A stretch of DNA of 64,000 nucleotides, taken from positions 153,301,532 to 153,365,531 of the forward strand of contig CM066041.1 in NCBI GenBank assembly GCA_033557465.1. Direction: 5' to 3'. The stretch's first letter is position 1. Every line of letters begins with the position of its first letter. The stretch is from Ichthyophis bannanicus. Lineage: Eukaryota > Chordata > Amphibia > Gymnophiona > Ichthyophiidae. Made by a program: the position numbers and the translations under genes. Positions 48,514 to 60,900 of the stretch are shown piece by piece. The notes below the pieces were generated by a model. The model was not told the DNA's origin, ran no database searches, and saw nothing but the letters and a program-made list of their open reading frames with translations.

Positions 48514-50599
48514 TGTTTAAATGTGTTTATTCAAAGACAAACAGCAAAAACAACGGGGTACAGAGAATAAGTAACAAATATCACATTGCATAAAACTCCA
48601 TGTGCATATCCCCCCACTATCAGCACGAAGATCAAAACACCACATCCAACTATCAAAACAAGGTGCAGCACATAACATTCCATCCCCAGAAACAAATTAT
48701 ATGTAACCTCCTCTTTTTCAGTTTTCCGTCTACCCTATCCCACCCCTTTCCCCATCCCCCCATCCCCCCGTCCACCCACCCCAATCCTCCCATTCCCCCC
48801 CCCCTTTACTACTCATTGTGGTCCCTAGCAGCTACCAACCCCAACCCCCTCCCCCCAAACCTTCCAACTCTCCCCCCCCCCCACCCCCCGGATCTGCTAC
48901 TGGCCCAGCTACCAATCATGTAAGCACCCCAACCGCCAGGTGAGATGTTACCCAGGAGCCCCGCCTAGAATCCTCTGGCATGTCCGAAGTGGTAACAGCT
49001 GGAGGTGTGGGCCCCAGCCTCGTAGAAAATTATCCAAATGCTTAGGGGGGCCCCGAACCCGAGATCTTTCAAACAGTAGGAAGTTATGTAATCTAATCCA
49101 CCATTGCCCATACATTGGCCCTCGCTTCGCTAACCAGGCCTGAAAAATAGTCATGCAGGCAGCCACCAAGACCAATCGAAGCCATTTCCACTCAACACGA
49201 CACAGACACTCTCCCCACCTCGCTTCCCATATATCCAACACCATGTTTGCAGCTGTGAAAGTCAACCTGTCCCCCAAGCAACGCCGCAAGTGCCTCTGAA
49301 CCCCCCCCCCCCCCCCAAAATCCCACAATAAGCGGACAGGACCAGAACATATGCCCCAGCGTGGCCGCTACTGCCCCACATCTCGGGCACTGGTTCGACG
49401 CACTAAGCCCCGCCCTCCAAGCCCTATTTGGGGCATAATAGAGCCGCCTAAGTAGTTTATACTGCATATCCCTATGAGTCACTACGACGCTAAGGTCCGG
49501 AATGTGAGCTAGGCACTGTGATAACCCTTCTCCAGTTACCTCTACCCCTAAATCGGCGGCCCACAGTTCAGTCAGCCCACCCTCATCTCCTTCCTCCCGC
49601 AGAGCATCCAGTGCTCTGTGCAAGGAGGCCACTCTCGCCACTTGGTCCCCTCCCATCAGCACCTCCTCCAGCTTGAGCTCACAGCCCCTTGCAACGACCC
49701 TACTGGGATCCCATGTATATAGCTACGAAGTTGAGCATAGGGGAACACATCCAGCCCTGTAAAAGCATATCGGTCCCTCAGCTTGTCAAAGGCTTCAATG
49801 CTGCCATCATCCTGAAATACATGTTCTAACGTCAAGATACCCATCCTCTTCCACCGAAGAAAATCCCGGCCCATGAGTCCCGGAAGAAATTCCCTATTAC
49901 CCTGAATTGGGAGAAAGGGTGACCACTGGGCCGATACACCAACTTTCCCACAAAGATACCTCCACCCTCTCCGCACAGGCTCTAGCAACACCACCTGAAG
50001 CACCGGGTCTATACCCGCCACCGACTTCGCATGCAGAATATACCCAAGGCGCAAGGGGTGCACCAACCCTTCCAACAGATCCAATGGGGTGTAATCTCCT
50101 ATCCCCCAGATCCAATCTCGAACATGGCAGAGAAGGCAGGCAAAGTTATATTGCTGGATATCCGGCACACCCATCCCCCCATGCATCCAAGCCCCTTGCA
50201 ACCTACCGAGACGAACCCGGGGTTTGCGCCCCTTCCAAAGCAGCAGATTGAGCACCCTTTCGAGCTGACGCAGATATTTGCGCCTCAAGAGTATCGGAAG
50301 CATTTGTAGCAAGTACAACAGTTTCGGAAACAGTGTCATCTTAAACAAAGCAATTCTCCCTCCCAACAATAAGGGGAGATCCCGCCATTTCTGTGCCTTA
50401 TCTAACAAGACGCTGACCACCTTCTGCACATTAATGCTATATAAATCTTTCAAGTCAGCAGGTATATATAGCCCCAGATACTTGAACTTCCCATCTGCCC
50501 GCTTTAAGGGGAATCCCCGACCCCACCCCTCCGCCACTGCGGGATCCAATGGAAGGGCCTCAGATTTGTCAAGGTTCAACCGGAAACCTGAGATTCTAC
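48514..50599 (-). mobile_element. L1/Tx1-like LINE, 5'-truncated
   Basis: It is flanked by a perfect 14-bp duplication agccttttgcatta (48500-48513 and 50600-50613). The coding part resembles the C-terminal half of the LINE ORF2 at 11362-15015. It is inserted in gag of DIRS#5: P-D-F-V-L-L-M-Q-K-A is encoded across the right duplication. The 3' untranslated part (48514-48940) has C-rich runs on the plus strand, the mirror of the G-rich tract at 15257. Confidence 0.9.
49192..50579 (-). pseudogene. LINE ORF2, C-terminal fragment
   Basis: 50579-49656 reads N-L-D-K-S-E-A-L and G-G-R-I-A-L-F-K-M, as in the full LINE (K-S-K-S-L-A-L, G-R-I-A-L-F-N-M). 49662-49192 has the C-terminal Cys/His site (C-P-R-C-G-A...H-M-F-W-S-C). 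One frameshift lies near 49660. The catalytic RT core is missing through truncation. Confidence 0.85.
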
Positions 50600-50613
50600 A
50601 GCCTTTTGCATTA

Positions 50614-51019
50614 AAAGAACAAAATCAGGTGTAAAACCAGTCTCTGGCCCTCCAAAGCCGGCTGCATGGTCTCTGGAGCTGGGCTAGATGTCTGGCTGTG
50701 TTTCTGGTTCTTTTCCTTCTTTTTGGTGCTCTTAAATATCTCCCCCCGAGGAAATGTCAGTCGGCACTACAATGGTTGTATTTCCTGCCAAAACCGCAGT
50801 ATCGGAGGGAACTGCCCTGTCGCATTCAACTGCCCCGGGCTGCCTCTCCATGGCCCCAAACTGAAAAACCAATGTGGCTGACCTGTCCGATCTTGTGCAA
50901 AAGCCTGCCTCTGACACCCCATGGGCACTCCCACATGCGGCACAGCAAGGCCAGGCCAGCCGCACGCAAAATAAAAGTAACTCAGACGGCCTGTGCTGAC
51001 AGCTGACCATGTAGGCCAC
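50614..51019 (-). pseudogene. Gag N-terminus of DIRS#5
   Basis: C-A-A-C-G-S-A-H-G-V-S-E-A-G-F-C aligns with C-V-V-C-G-T-Q-R-G-S-V-A-E-S-G-V-C of DIRS#1, keeping the Cys spacing at the first site. The other end reads P-D-F-V-L-L-M-Q-K-A. Frameshifts lie in between. Confidence 0.75.
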
Positions 51020-51656
51020 TGCCGATGAGAAGGTAACGGAAACAAGTCAACTCACCTGCACTCAAGCCGACAACTGGAGCTAAACTGTCCCTGCAACGCA
51101 GGGCGAACAGCCCCCCTGTTTCTTTTTTTTTTTGTTATTCTTTTTTAAATGAGAAGTTTGAAAGGAAAGGGCAGCAATGCAATCTACACGGGCATTAGAT
51201 GTACCAAAACTGCAAGCCTGGCTTTAAAGCAGGATTTGTTCGACTAAGGGGGGGAAAGGGACCTGGAGTTCCAGGTATTTTTTTACAACCCCGGGGCCCT
51301 GCCAAACCCACCCAAGGGTTCTGGCAGTCAGACCTGGTTATCTGTTGGCCCTTTGAACTGTCCCAGCAAAGATACAGTGATATCTGACTCTTAAGGTAAC
51401 TCCATCTTGCTCTTTGGTTCCCAATCAGACTGATTAGACTGAAAACAATAAAAGGAAGGGCCAAGACCCTATAGTGGAACCTAGTCATGCAGAGGTTCCT
51501 CTTTCAGCTGCTGAGGACTGCGCTACTGGCCTTTGGGCACCAGGGAGGGAGCTCTTCTACTGTGATATCAGAAGTATTTGACATGTTCAGTCTTCAGCTG
51601 CTGAAGGGGGGTGACAACCCATACGTGCTGGACAGGACTGAAGGGACAGGATGGAA
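51020..51656. repeat. 5' untranslated region and right ITR of DIRS#5
   Basis: 51536-51590 is the inverted partner of 27966-28032 (cagggagggagctcttct block). The outer end 51617-51656 is mirrored in the ICR. Nothing else is recognised here. Confidence 0.8.
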
Positions 51657-51727
51657 ACAGGCTTATTCTGTAGTGAGCAACTTAACTAGCAAAAAGGTTC
51701 TTCTGGTCAGATTTCTTGTAGCTGGCT
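51657..51727. repeat. Short dispersed repeat, copy 2
   Basis: Matches 26758-26826 (cttattctgtagtgagcaac to gtcagatttcttgtag). It starts directly at the right end of DIRS#5. 51728-51980 holds nothing recognisable. Confidence 0.6.
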
Positions 51728-52433
51728 GGAAGCCCACAAGTTGAAATGCATTACCAATAAGTCTGAAGCCATTTAGTTCACAAAAGGTGCTAATACACCT
51801 AAAATTTGAGGTTCTCCACTTCAGTTCAGGGATGTGAGGAGTAAAATTTGATTCACACTTATTTGAGAAACAGGTTTCATCCCTCGTTTGCTCCTTTTTT
51901 TTTCTTTCTGAGGAAAATACACAAATTTATACTGGAAAAAAAAAGATCTTAAATGTCTCCTCATTCATACATTTTAATAGGACAGATTCAGGGCTTAATT
52001 TGTAGACAAAAAAAAGTGGAACTGTGGGTGAAGCAAAGGCCAGAAGTGACCTGTGGGGGGGCGGGGCCAGGGCTGGAATTGTTTCAGACTTTCGCCTCTC
52101 CCCATATTTCTACACTTCGTCTCACAGTCCTACTCATACCCCTTACCTTGTCCCCACTGTCCTCCTTTTATTTTATTTTATTTATTTAACATTTCTTCTA
52201 TACCACGCTATTATAATCAGCGCGGTGTACATCGAACATAAAACATAATACAATGCATACAGGCAACATTGAGTTTACAGTGAAACAGGATATTAAACAT
52301 GGAATAAACCGGGAAAACTATGTACAAGCTAACTTTATACTAGGTACACTTCTCTAACTCATCTAGTTGTTACATGTGCATTTGTGGGTGGATAGTACAC
52401 GTGTGATGGTTAGCGGTGGGGCTTATGTGTAGA

Positions 52434-54713
52434 CTAACCATTTTCTGTTTGTGTTAGGGTGTTAGGGCAGCTGGGGCATGCAGGTAGGTTGCCAGATGAG
52501 TGTTTACCTCGGATGGTTTCTGGGTAGAATTTTGTGAACAGGTGGTGTTTCAAGGCTTTTCTGAATGGGGCTAGACTTTTGATGCCTCGGATTTCATGGG
52601 GAAGGGCATTCCAGTTTAAAGGAGCAAATATGGAGAAAGCCCTGTTGGAGGTAGTCTTTGTGCATTTTGTCGTCATCTTGGGGACTACTAAGGTGTTCAT
52701 TGTTGTAGGTCTCCTGTTTCTATTTTCCGGGGTACTGTGGATTAGCTTGCTGATTGGCGTAGGGGGGTGGTTATTTAGGGCTTTGAATGTAAGGACTATT
52801 GACTTGTATTGGAGTCTGGCATGTAATGGTAGCCAATGCAGTTCTTTCATGATTGGCGTTATGTGGTCAGATCTTGACGATCCAGAAAGGACTCTTGCAG
52901 CTGCGTTCATAGCTAGGTGGAGTGGATTTAAGGTTGATTGTGAGAGACCGTGGAGGATGATGTTAGCAAAATCCAGATGTGGGAGGACTAATGCCTGGAA
53001 GGTTGTTCGGTAGTCGGTGAAATCCAGTAGGGGGCGAAGGTGAAGCAGCATTCTGATCTTATGATATATTGCCTTGGTGACATTTTTCACATGTGTTGTC
53101 ATATCCAGGTGCTGATCAAGCATGATGCCTAGGTAACGGATTGTGGATTTGGATTTTAACTCTACATTGTTGGCATGTAGTGATGGGGGAGGTATGAACT
53201 TCCGGTTCCTCGTTAGGACATCAGTTTTGTCATGGTTGATCCATAGATTTTGTGTCAACAGCCAGTCGGTTACAGCTTCGAAGCATCTTATTATTGGGGA
53301 GAGCATTGGTTGGTCAACTGTGAACGGCATGTAGAGGAGGATGTCGTCTGCATAAGCAAGGCATTGTACGTTGAAGGATCGGATCAAATCACATATCGGT
53401 TGCATGTAGATATTAAACATCAGTGCCGATAGGGACGAACCTTGAGGCACCCCCTGTTTCTGCAGAAATGGTTCTGAGGATGTGTGGCCTGCCATGACTT
53501 GTTGCCACCTATTGGATAGGTAGGATTTGCACCATTCCAGTGCCGTGCTTTGAATCCCCTTTTCTTTTAGGCGTTGTAAGAGTATATCATGGTTCACAGA
53601 GTCGAAGGCGGCAGAGATGTCCAGAAAGATGAGGACGAATCCTTGTTGGATGTTATTTATTTCTGTGACTAAGTCGTTGAAGAGGGTTGTAAGGACGGTG
53701 TCGACTCCGTGTGCTTCCCTGAAGCCGTGTTGGGATGGATGTAGCGGTGCTTCAGTATCGATATGATGCTGGATTTGTTGTTGAGCAGCTTTTTCGTTGA
53801 TCTTGGCAAACTGGGGGATGCTTGAGATTGGTCTAAACGATTCCACTTTGGATGGGTCTAGTCTGCTGTTTTTCAGTAGCGGCCTGATTGAAGTGTGTTT
53901 TAGGCTCTGCGGGAACGAACCTGTTAAAAAGGACTGGTTCAGTATTTTGCTCAGGATTTGGCTTAGGTCGTGTCGAAGTTCCCTGATCCAGCTTGCTGGG
54001 CAGGGGTCATTGGGTGCTGTGCTGGGGTTGATAGAGGCTATAATGTTCTCAACCTCTTTATTAGATACCATGGTGAAATTGCATAATGGTGTTGCTTGGG
54101 GTGCTTTAGGCGATACAAAGAGGTTACTGACTCTTATGTTTGTGTTGGTCTTAATCATCTTTGATTGTAAGTAGTTTGAGTAGTCCTGTGGTTGAGGCAT
54201 TGGTGGTTGAGCTGCCACTGGCTCCCCTGTTATGGACTTTACAATGTTGAACAGGGCATGTGGTTTATTGATGGAGCGTTTTAATATATCTGTGTGGTAA
54301 AGTTTCCTTCTCTGCATTATCTTCTCACGGTGAGTAATTAAGTATGAGTTGTATTCAGCGCGTGTCTCGGGGGAGTGGGTTCGGCGCCACCGTCTCTCAA
54401 GTTTGCGTAGGTGGTGGAGTGATGTTCGTAGGTCCTTGGAGAACCATGGTGCATGTTCCCGTTGTCTTATTTTCTTTTCGGTGTATGATGGACGAGAGGC
54501 AGCTCTAAGGTTCTCATCCCATTTGGATATGAGATCGTCTAAGTTGAGGGTTGTGTTGGTCATAAGGGGTCGGAGATTCTCTAGGACTACACTCTGGTTG
54601 AGTGGTCGGAAGAGGGCTGTTGGGGTTCTGGTAGTATGTGTTATCTTTCGGCTCTTGTTGCATGTACTTATGGGTATGTGGAATCTGAGTAGATTGTGAT
54701 CGGACCAGGGCAC
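52434..54713 (-). pseudogene. L2 ORF2: endonuclease end and reverse transcriptase
   Basis: 759 open codons starting inside the endonuclease (P-W-S-D-H-N-L-L-R-F, the conserved SDH site). RT: N-D-P-C-P-A-S-W near 245, F-R-P-I-S near 297, I-F-L-D-I-S-A-A-F-D-S-V-N near 370, G-V-P-Q-G-S-S-L-S near 430 and catalytic Y-A-D-D near 460. The C-terminal block P-I-M-K-E-L-H-W-L-P is near 620 and the end carries N-R-A-F-S-I-F-A-P. It is intact from the SDH site onward; only the endonuclease N-terminus is out of frame, so the copy is fairly young. Enzyme role: nicks DNA and copies LINE RNA at the target. Confidence 0.85.
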
Positions 54714-54949
54714 TGGTGTTATGGACAGTGCGAGGGCTTGGGATGTAGTGGCATTGGTCTGAGGTGCGAAGATGAGGTCTAGCTTACCTCCCTTGATGTG
54801 GGTGGGAGAGTCGACATATTGTTTGTAACCTAGATCTTCTAGGGCATCTAGAAATGCTGCTGCTTGGCTGTCTTGAAGAGAAGGTAGGTTGAAGTCACCA
54901 ATTAACCAATTTGGAGAGCGTGGAGTGGATGTGGTACATGCAAGCTCAA

Positions 54950-55216
54950 TTATTGTCGATAGGTCCGCTGGTGATGGTGTGGGTGCCGGTATAGTAGGTT
55001 GATTGTGCAGAGCTCATTAGATATAGTGAGAGAGTCAAGGTGGGTTGAGCTGGAGGTATTGCGCAGCTTGAAATGTAGATCGGCTTTGGCGAGGATGAGC
55101 GTTCCGCCTCCTTTCTGATTGGTCCTGTGGCATGTGTATAGAGAAAATCCTGGTGGCAGCATCTGATTCATGAGAGCGTTGTCAAAATCAGACAGCCATG
55201 TCTCCGTGATCATCAA
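54950..55216 (-). pseudogene. L2 endonuclease N-terminal fragment
   Basis: I-T-E-T-W-L-S and G-G-G-T-L-I-L-A-K are L2/CR1-type AP-endonuclease blocks. It lies upstream of, and in a different frame from, the long L2 ORF. The intervening part (54714-54949) is homologous but frameshifted. Confidence 0.75.
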
Positions 55217-55739
55217 GATACCGAGGTTATATAGGGGTATCAGGTCAATAGCTGCAGGCCATTTTGATCGTACTGATCTGGCATTTATAATAATCTCCTA
55301 ATCTCTAGTCGGTTTCTTAGTCTCCACTATTCCCCTAGGCAACCTCAAATCCCCACTTGTCCACCCTACCCAGTCCCAGAGTCCTCGCTTACAATCCTAA
55401 GCCTTGAGTCCCCACTTATACGCCCAATGCCAGCCTATATTAGTCTTTCTTCTGTTTTCTCACCCAGTCTTAGATTTTCCACCTAAGCCTAAATCCCTGC
55501 TCTCCCCATTCCCATGTCCCCAGTGTCCACCCACTTACCTCTTTCTCCAATACTTATTAACCCTTCCTTTCCTCCTCCTTACCCCAGCAACTGATCTTAT
55601 AGTCTGTCCTCTCAAACCTCCCCTGGTTATGACTTTACTTCTTTCCCAGCCTCTACAATATCTATCTTCTTCTCCCTTCTCATTCTCCCAGTATCTCCTC
55701 CTTTTTCCCCACCTTGACCTCAGCAGTTGTCAGCACTAA

Positions 55740-56230
55740 ACCCTTTTCAGTACCAGGTCCCCCAGCCTTAAAATCAGCCCCCTCCTAATCTTAGTCCCCC
55801 TCCAGCATAAACCCATTTCTATTCCCAGCCCTAGTATCAGCTCATTTCCAATCCCATCACCACTGCAGCCCATGTCTGGTCCCACCCTCCCGCCCCCTAG
55901 CCCCAGTATCATGTCCAGTCCCAGTCCCCATCCCCCTGCAGCCCTAGTATCAACCTATTTCTAGTACCAGTCCTCCCCACAGCGCAAGTATCAGCCCATT
56001 TCCAGTCCCAGTCTTCCTCACAGCCCCAGTATCAGACCATACAGTCTCGATAACCCTCCCCCTGCAGCCCCAGTATTAGCCCATGCCCAGTCTCAGTCCC
56101 CCAGTCCTGTATTAGTCTATTTCCAGTTACAGTTTCCCCCAGTCTCAGCCCTCCTCCCAGCATTGGCCCTCTTCTAGTCACAGTCCTTTCTACCACCATC
56201 AGCCCATTTCCAGTGCCCCAGCCCCTTTCC
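55740..56230 (+). repeat. Degenerate C-rich minisatellite
   Basis: Irregular units of about 50-60 bp built on cagccccagtatcagcccat and tttccagtcccagtc recur through the stretch, with strong C over G asymmetry on the plus strand. 55301-55739 is similar in base composition but without clear units. Confidence 0.7.
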
Positions 56231-56786
56231 AGTTCTTCTCTTCCTCACCCTACATTAGCTCCCTAATCCCAGCCTCCCCCCATCAGCTCTGGCAATCTGT
56301 CTACCTCCTTCCCCACATCATTGAGTCAGCTACCTCCTTTTTTCCTCTCCCTGCCTGTTCCATGCTTACTATAACCATGGGAGCAAAATGACAGTGCTCC
56401 CACAGCTGTGTTAAGCGTTAATACCGTGGCTACATCCATTCTTCTGCCTGCTCTGTTGTAGCTGTATTAACACTTAACAGAGCCACGGAAGCATTTTCTT
56501 TTCCTCCTGCACCTGTGCTGAACTGAAGCAGCCCGGCTGCGGCACTTTTAATAAATCAGAAAGTGCTTATTTTGCTTTACTAAAAATGCTATGCCAGGCT
56601 GCTTCAGTACAGCACAGCCGTGGGAGGAAAGGAAAATGCTCCTGTGGCTGTGCTGTTAAGATGGCTGCGGCAGTACAGAACAGGATGAGGAGGTAGGAGA
56701 TGGAATGTTAATTACTTCCGCCTCCTCGAGAAGTGCTGGAACACCATTCCACCCCGTTCCAGCACAAATTAAGTCCTGGATAGATT

Positions 56787-57771
56787 ACTATAATGCCTTT
56801 CTTGTGGGGAAGAGGGAGAAGCTTTTCAGAAGAGACTTCAATCTCTGTAAAACACCATAGTTCAGCTTCTGTATAGAGTAAATAGATTCCATCACATTAT
56901 ACCGTTATTATTTGAACACTTTAAAATCCTTATTCTAACCTACCAGGCTCTTTACATAGGAAAGGCATACTACCTACTCTCTTTATTTGTTGCCCACAGG
57001 GGCATAGTTTGGAAGAGGTGAGGGGGGGGGGGGCAATGCTCCCCCCAAACGCTACTGGTCATAGATGCTGGCCTGGGGTACTTTCATATAGCTGCTAACC
57101 GCTGAGGTCCAGCATTGTGTTGCCTGCTGCAGCTCCTTCAGCTTAACGAGAGAGGTGGAGATACTAAGGGGGGGGGGGGGAGAGAAAGAAAGAGGGTGAG
57201 AGAAAAGAGAGATGAAATAGTGGACCATGTGAGGTGGGAGGGGAGAGAGAGGATGAAGATGCTGTATCAGTAGGAGGGGAGAGGGGGATGCTAGATCATG
57301 TGGGGAAGGGAAGAGGCCATGGATACGCTGGACAGGAGAGAAGGCTAGGGAAGAAAGAGGGAAGATGATGAATAAGGGAAGGGCCGAATTTAAGCTCTTG
57401 ACTCCCATAGGCACAGAATTTAGAAGCACCCGTTTTGGTCGGAGGGGGGGGGGGAGGGGAGAGCGGGGTCTTTGCAGGTTAGCCCCTCCATACTTTTGTT
57501 TACGTTCTAACGTGCTCTGCGCAGGTTAGTCCCCTCTATTTTTTGAGGTGTAAAGGTTATTTAAGTTTGCTTTGATTCAAAAACAGAAAGGGATAACCTG
57601 CAGGAAGCAGAAGGTACAACTCTAAACAAAAGCATAGAGGGGGCCAGTCTACATTGAGCAGCTAATACAACTCTAGCCATCTTAAAACAGAAACAAAACT
57701 CATGTAATGTGGTGAGGGAGATAAGGATGAATGGTGAAGGGTGCTTTTGTGTTAAGAAGGAAGGACTCAAG
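56787..57771. other. Non-coding stretch with polypurine run
   Basis: No gene is recognised. 57165-57380 is almost entirely A and G on the plus strand with long G runs (57168-57181 and again at 57445-57458). Confidence 0.5.
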
Positions 57772-57930
57772 TTCTCCTAGGACAAGCAGGATGAGTCAGC
57801 CACACTTGGTGACGTCATCCGACGGCGCCGAGACGGAAGTACTCTACATAGCTCAGAAGGCCCCACCTCCCTGCCTGCCCCTAGCTAGCCAGTTCAGCTT
57901 CTTCCGCCTTGCCAGCAAGACGGATTTTCT
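57772..57930. repeat. Left ITR of DIRS#7
   Basis: tctcctaggacaagcaggat onward; gtgacgtcatccgacggc and the agtactctacatagctcaga block pair with the inverted 62935-63000 region. The right ITR has about 25 extra bases (cttctgagcatgggccaact region). Confidence 0.88.
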
Positions 57931-60900
57931 ACTCTCCACCAAAATTTAACCTCTTAAAACAACTAAGAACAATTCTCACTTACAGCGTATGTATATATCA
58001 ATTTTAACTTACTATTAACACTTGTCCAGTAGCTTCTTGTTTCAGATTGCCTCTCAACCGAAGATCTAGGGGCTAAAAATCCCTCTACTCGAAACAGAAC
58101 TTCTTGTGGGTTGAATTGAACTCCCACCAGCCATATGTCCCAGCAGAGGACACGAAATACCTATCAGTACCGCTGCCCACGGGCTTAGGGGCACGCGATT
58201 CACGTGCTTTGAGGGGCACCGCCACCAGCTCCTACCGCCACTCAGGGTGTGCCTAAGGGCCTCCACCCCCAGCCGCAGGCTTAAACGATGGACGCAGCAG
58301 GCTTCAACGATCGATGCCCTCCCAAGACGCGGCACCCCAGGAGCTCTGAATGTGGAAGCCTCGCGGCAGCCCAGGACGTGCCTAAGAAGGCCTCCGTCCC
58401 TGGCCTCCGCTGCTCCGGAGACCTTCTGCACACGTGGAGACATGGGGACGGCCATCTTGCTCCTCTGTGCTGCCTTTTCCAAGCCGCATCTCGAGGAAGC
58501 AAGAAGGGAGTTCACTATTGCAAACTCCGCCCTGCGACACAACTGATTGGCTAAGGGGTTCTACATTGCTCTGCCCCTCGACGCAATTGACTGGTGCACG
58601 TAGCCATTTGCTGGTGCCATGGCTACCAGCGAAGACTCCGTTCCGCACTGAGGAGAGGCGATTCTGTTCGGCCCCACTGTGCTTCTCGGCCGGCCCGGCA
58701 GGCTCCTCTTTGGCGCTACGAGTCCACTGTGCAGCCCTAGGTGCACAAAAGCAAATTCCTTGTTCTCCATTGTGCACAGAAACACATGGGGGTCACCTGT
58801 GTTTACCTCAGACTGGTTAGGTCACCAGAGAGGTCTGCTCACTACCCCAAACTGAGCCTCTGCAGTCCCCCTGCCTAATCACAATCGGCGCCGACAAAGG
58901 GAGTCTCTTCCAGCTCGCAGTAGGCAGTTAACTCAGCCCCCTCATGGAACACAACAATGCTGGCGTCAACGAGAGAACCACTCCAGCAATGCCACTGCCA
59001 ATTCATAAGCGAAACATGCTACCAGTTCAGCTCCACCCCCCCCCCCCCCCGGTGCACACAATGCCTCGAAACTGAGCCAATCACAAAAAAAAAAAAAGGA
59101 GGATTGCACCACCATCACTCTGAGGCACTCCTCCTACTTCCCACTAGCCTGGATTCATTAGCCCCCTCCTTCAGCAGGGCTGCTGGTGCTGACTACCGCA
59201 GTACTTCTGCTAACCACCTCCTACTCCTTCTATCTACAGGCGGCAGCCGGAGGGGTCCTCTCTTAACGGGACCTGGACACACACTTGCATGGTACCAACA
59301 GCATGCTACTGATTACACTATCGAGTAGCCCAGGAGCAGATACCTTGGGCTTCCTAACTTCATGCGCCTCGTGCCTAAACATCAGGCCCTTCTGCAACAG
59401 ATCACTATTCAAGGGGGTCTGGGGCTGGGTTCCGAGGCATGACACCGTGTGCCTTCTTGGCAGCTTTGCACTAGCTTCTGTTCCAGAATAGCTCGTGTGA
59501 TCAATTCTAACCGACTGCCAGCGGTACCCAGAGCAGCAGCTAGAAAGGAAGAATCCTTTCGAAGGCACAAGTCTTGGGTGCCTATCCGAAAAGTAGTCCA
59601 AAGACTAAGAGGTCCACTCCCTTCCAGGAGACTTGGATGAACTGCACCCCTAACTACCAGGACACTAACTACTAGGACACTTGGGTGAACTGCACCCCTC
59701 GTGGACTCTAAGAATGGCCCAAAGGCCCCAAGGAAGCTGGACATTCCACCACCGGTTGCAGTGGCAACATGGTGGTGCAGTACACATAGCCAAGTACACA
59801 TAGTCAATGCGTCGCCGGACAGAAGGGCACGGGTTTGGATCCCAGCTGTGGATCCTACACTCCATGCCCTTCTTCAGCCAAGGGGGCTAAGAACCCGCAC
59901 TGACTGCGGGCATGACCATTCATGACCAGGTACCCTCTGGCCACTACCTGCATCTGGGAGTGTAAAGGCGTATCTGAGGGTGTGAAGGCGTACCTCATGG
60001 CCCACCGTTCCCACAGGGACTTCCAGTGGAAGAACCCCGTTGCCCACTGGTTAGTGTATGACCTTAAGAACCAGTAAGCAGCGTCAATTTGATCTTAATG
60101 CATTGATCTGGCAGTCCTGGAGCATCTGCTCGATGGTGCATTCTAGACCCGGCATCTGACGGGACCATGGGTATTTTGCATGGGCCCCTGTGCACTCCCA
60201 CCTGGCAAAAGGTCAACGTTAAACACAACCCCGCCATCAGGTTGGGCCCTGCCCTCCCTCCACTTCTCGGACTCAGCAGCGCTGCCTTCCCTGCCAAATA
60301 AAGCCTTTCTCATGCCGGCCAGGGCCGTCTGACCACATATCCCTAACCTGTAGGGAAAACTCTACGGAAACCATATGGGATCTCTACCCTACCTAACTCC
60401 ATCTGGGCGGAAGGGCCCACCCTGTGCCCTCAAAACCATAACCACGTGGGCAACTCACCTCTGTGTAAAGGGTAACCCTCCCATAATGGGGAAAAACACC
60501 ATCTCAAGACTCAGGCAATACTTCCGTAACAAAACAAAACAAAACAAAAAAAAATCACCATCATCTTCATGGCGTAGGTCATCTTCTTCGCCCTGCGGAG
60601 AGCACCTGCCCCATTGAGCTCTGTGGCACTAATCCTAACTCCACGGGATGCATATAGACAGAGTGACAGGCTCACGACCAGCCTGGGATCTCCAGCCTGG
60701 ATCTTCCCTATGATCAACTTAAGGGCAGCACCCTGCCTCAGCGAGCACAAAGGCAGGGTATCTGTCCAGCTGGTCGCAGGTTCAAACCTAGCTGAGGACC
60801 ATACTGGGGAATAACAACGCGTCACCACGGTACAGCAATGTCTACGGCTCTGTACTCCAGGGCCTGGACGGTGACGGAATGGATGCTCCTAGTAGTCCTT

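Larger units (their letters stand above)
27954..51656 (-). mobile_element. DIRS#5, old DIRS element expanded to 23.7 kb by nested insertions
   Basis: The left end (ggtgaaattagac, 27954) and right end (gacaggatggaa, 51656) are both reproduced, reverse-complemented and joined, in an ICR at 28443-28490. ITR parts match across the whole span: 27966-28032 against about 51536-51590. Coding remnants in the right order are gag N-terminus (51019-50614), gag middle (41850-41539, 35918-35283), gag C-terminus and RT start (32638-31967), RT (31748-30969), RNase H and methyltransferase (30295-29527) and recombinase (29551-28468). The host sequence resumes on each side of every insertion. The native element would be about 6 kb. 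It is the same group as DIRS#1 and is heavily mutated. Confidence 0.88.
52165..55300 (-). mobile_element. L2-type LINE
   Basis: The minus strand carries endonuclease and RT and ends in a tail with gcgctgattataatagcgtg-like stem and (aaat)n at 52165. It is 5'-truncated near 55300. It lies inside the hAT-like element. Confidence 0.87.
51989..56778. mobile_element. hAT-like non-autonomous element, interrupted by L2
   Basis: The ends cagggcttaatttgt (51989) and acaaattaagtcctg (to 56778) are inverted copies, with further pairing just inside. They are flanked by 8-bp duplications gacagatt (51981-51988) and gatagatt (56779-56786), one mismatch. hAT elements make 8-bp duplications. No transposase frame is seen. 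The interior apart from the L2 is about 1.65 kb, largely a C-rich degenerate minisatellite. Confidence 0.75.

Noticed and set aside
55404..55739. Pro/Leu-rich open frame as a gene
   Set aside because: It is low-complexity C-rich sequence next to the minisatellite inside the hAT-like element.
58066..58820. Overlapping open frames on both strands in DIRS#7 as a gene
   Set aside because: All are short, mutually overlapping and without recognisable domains or splice structure. GC-rich composition explains the lack of stops.
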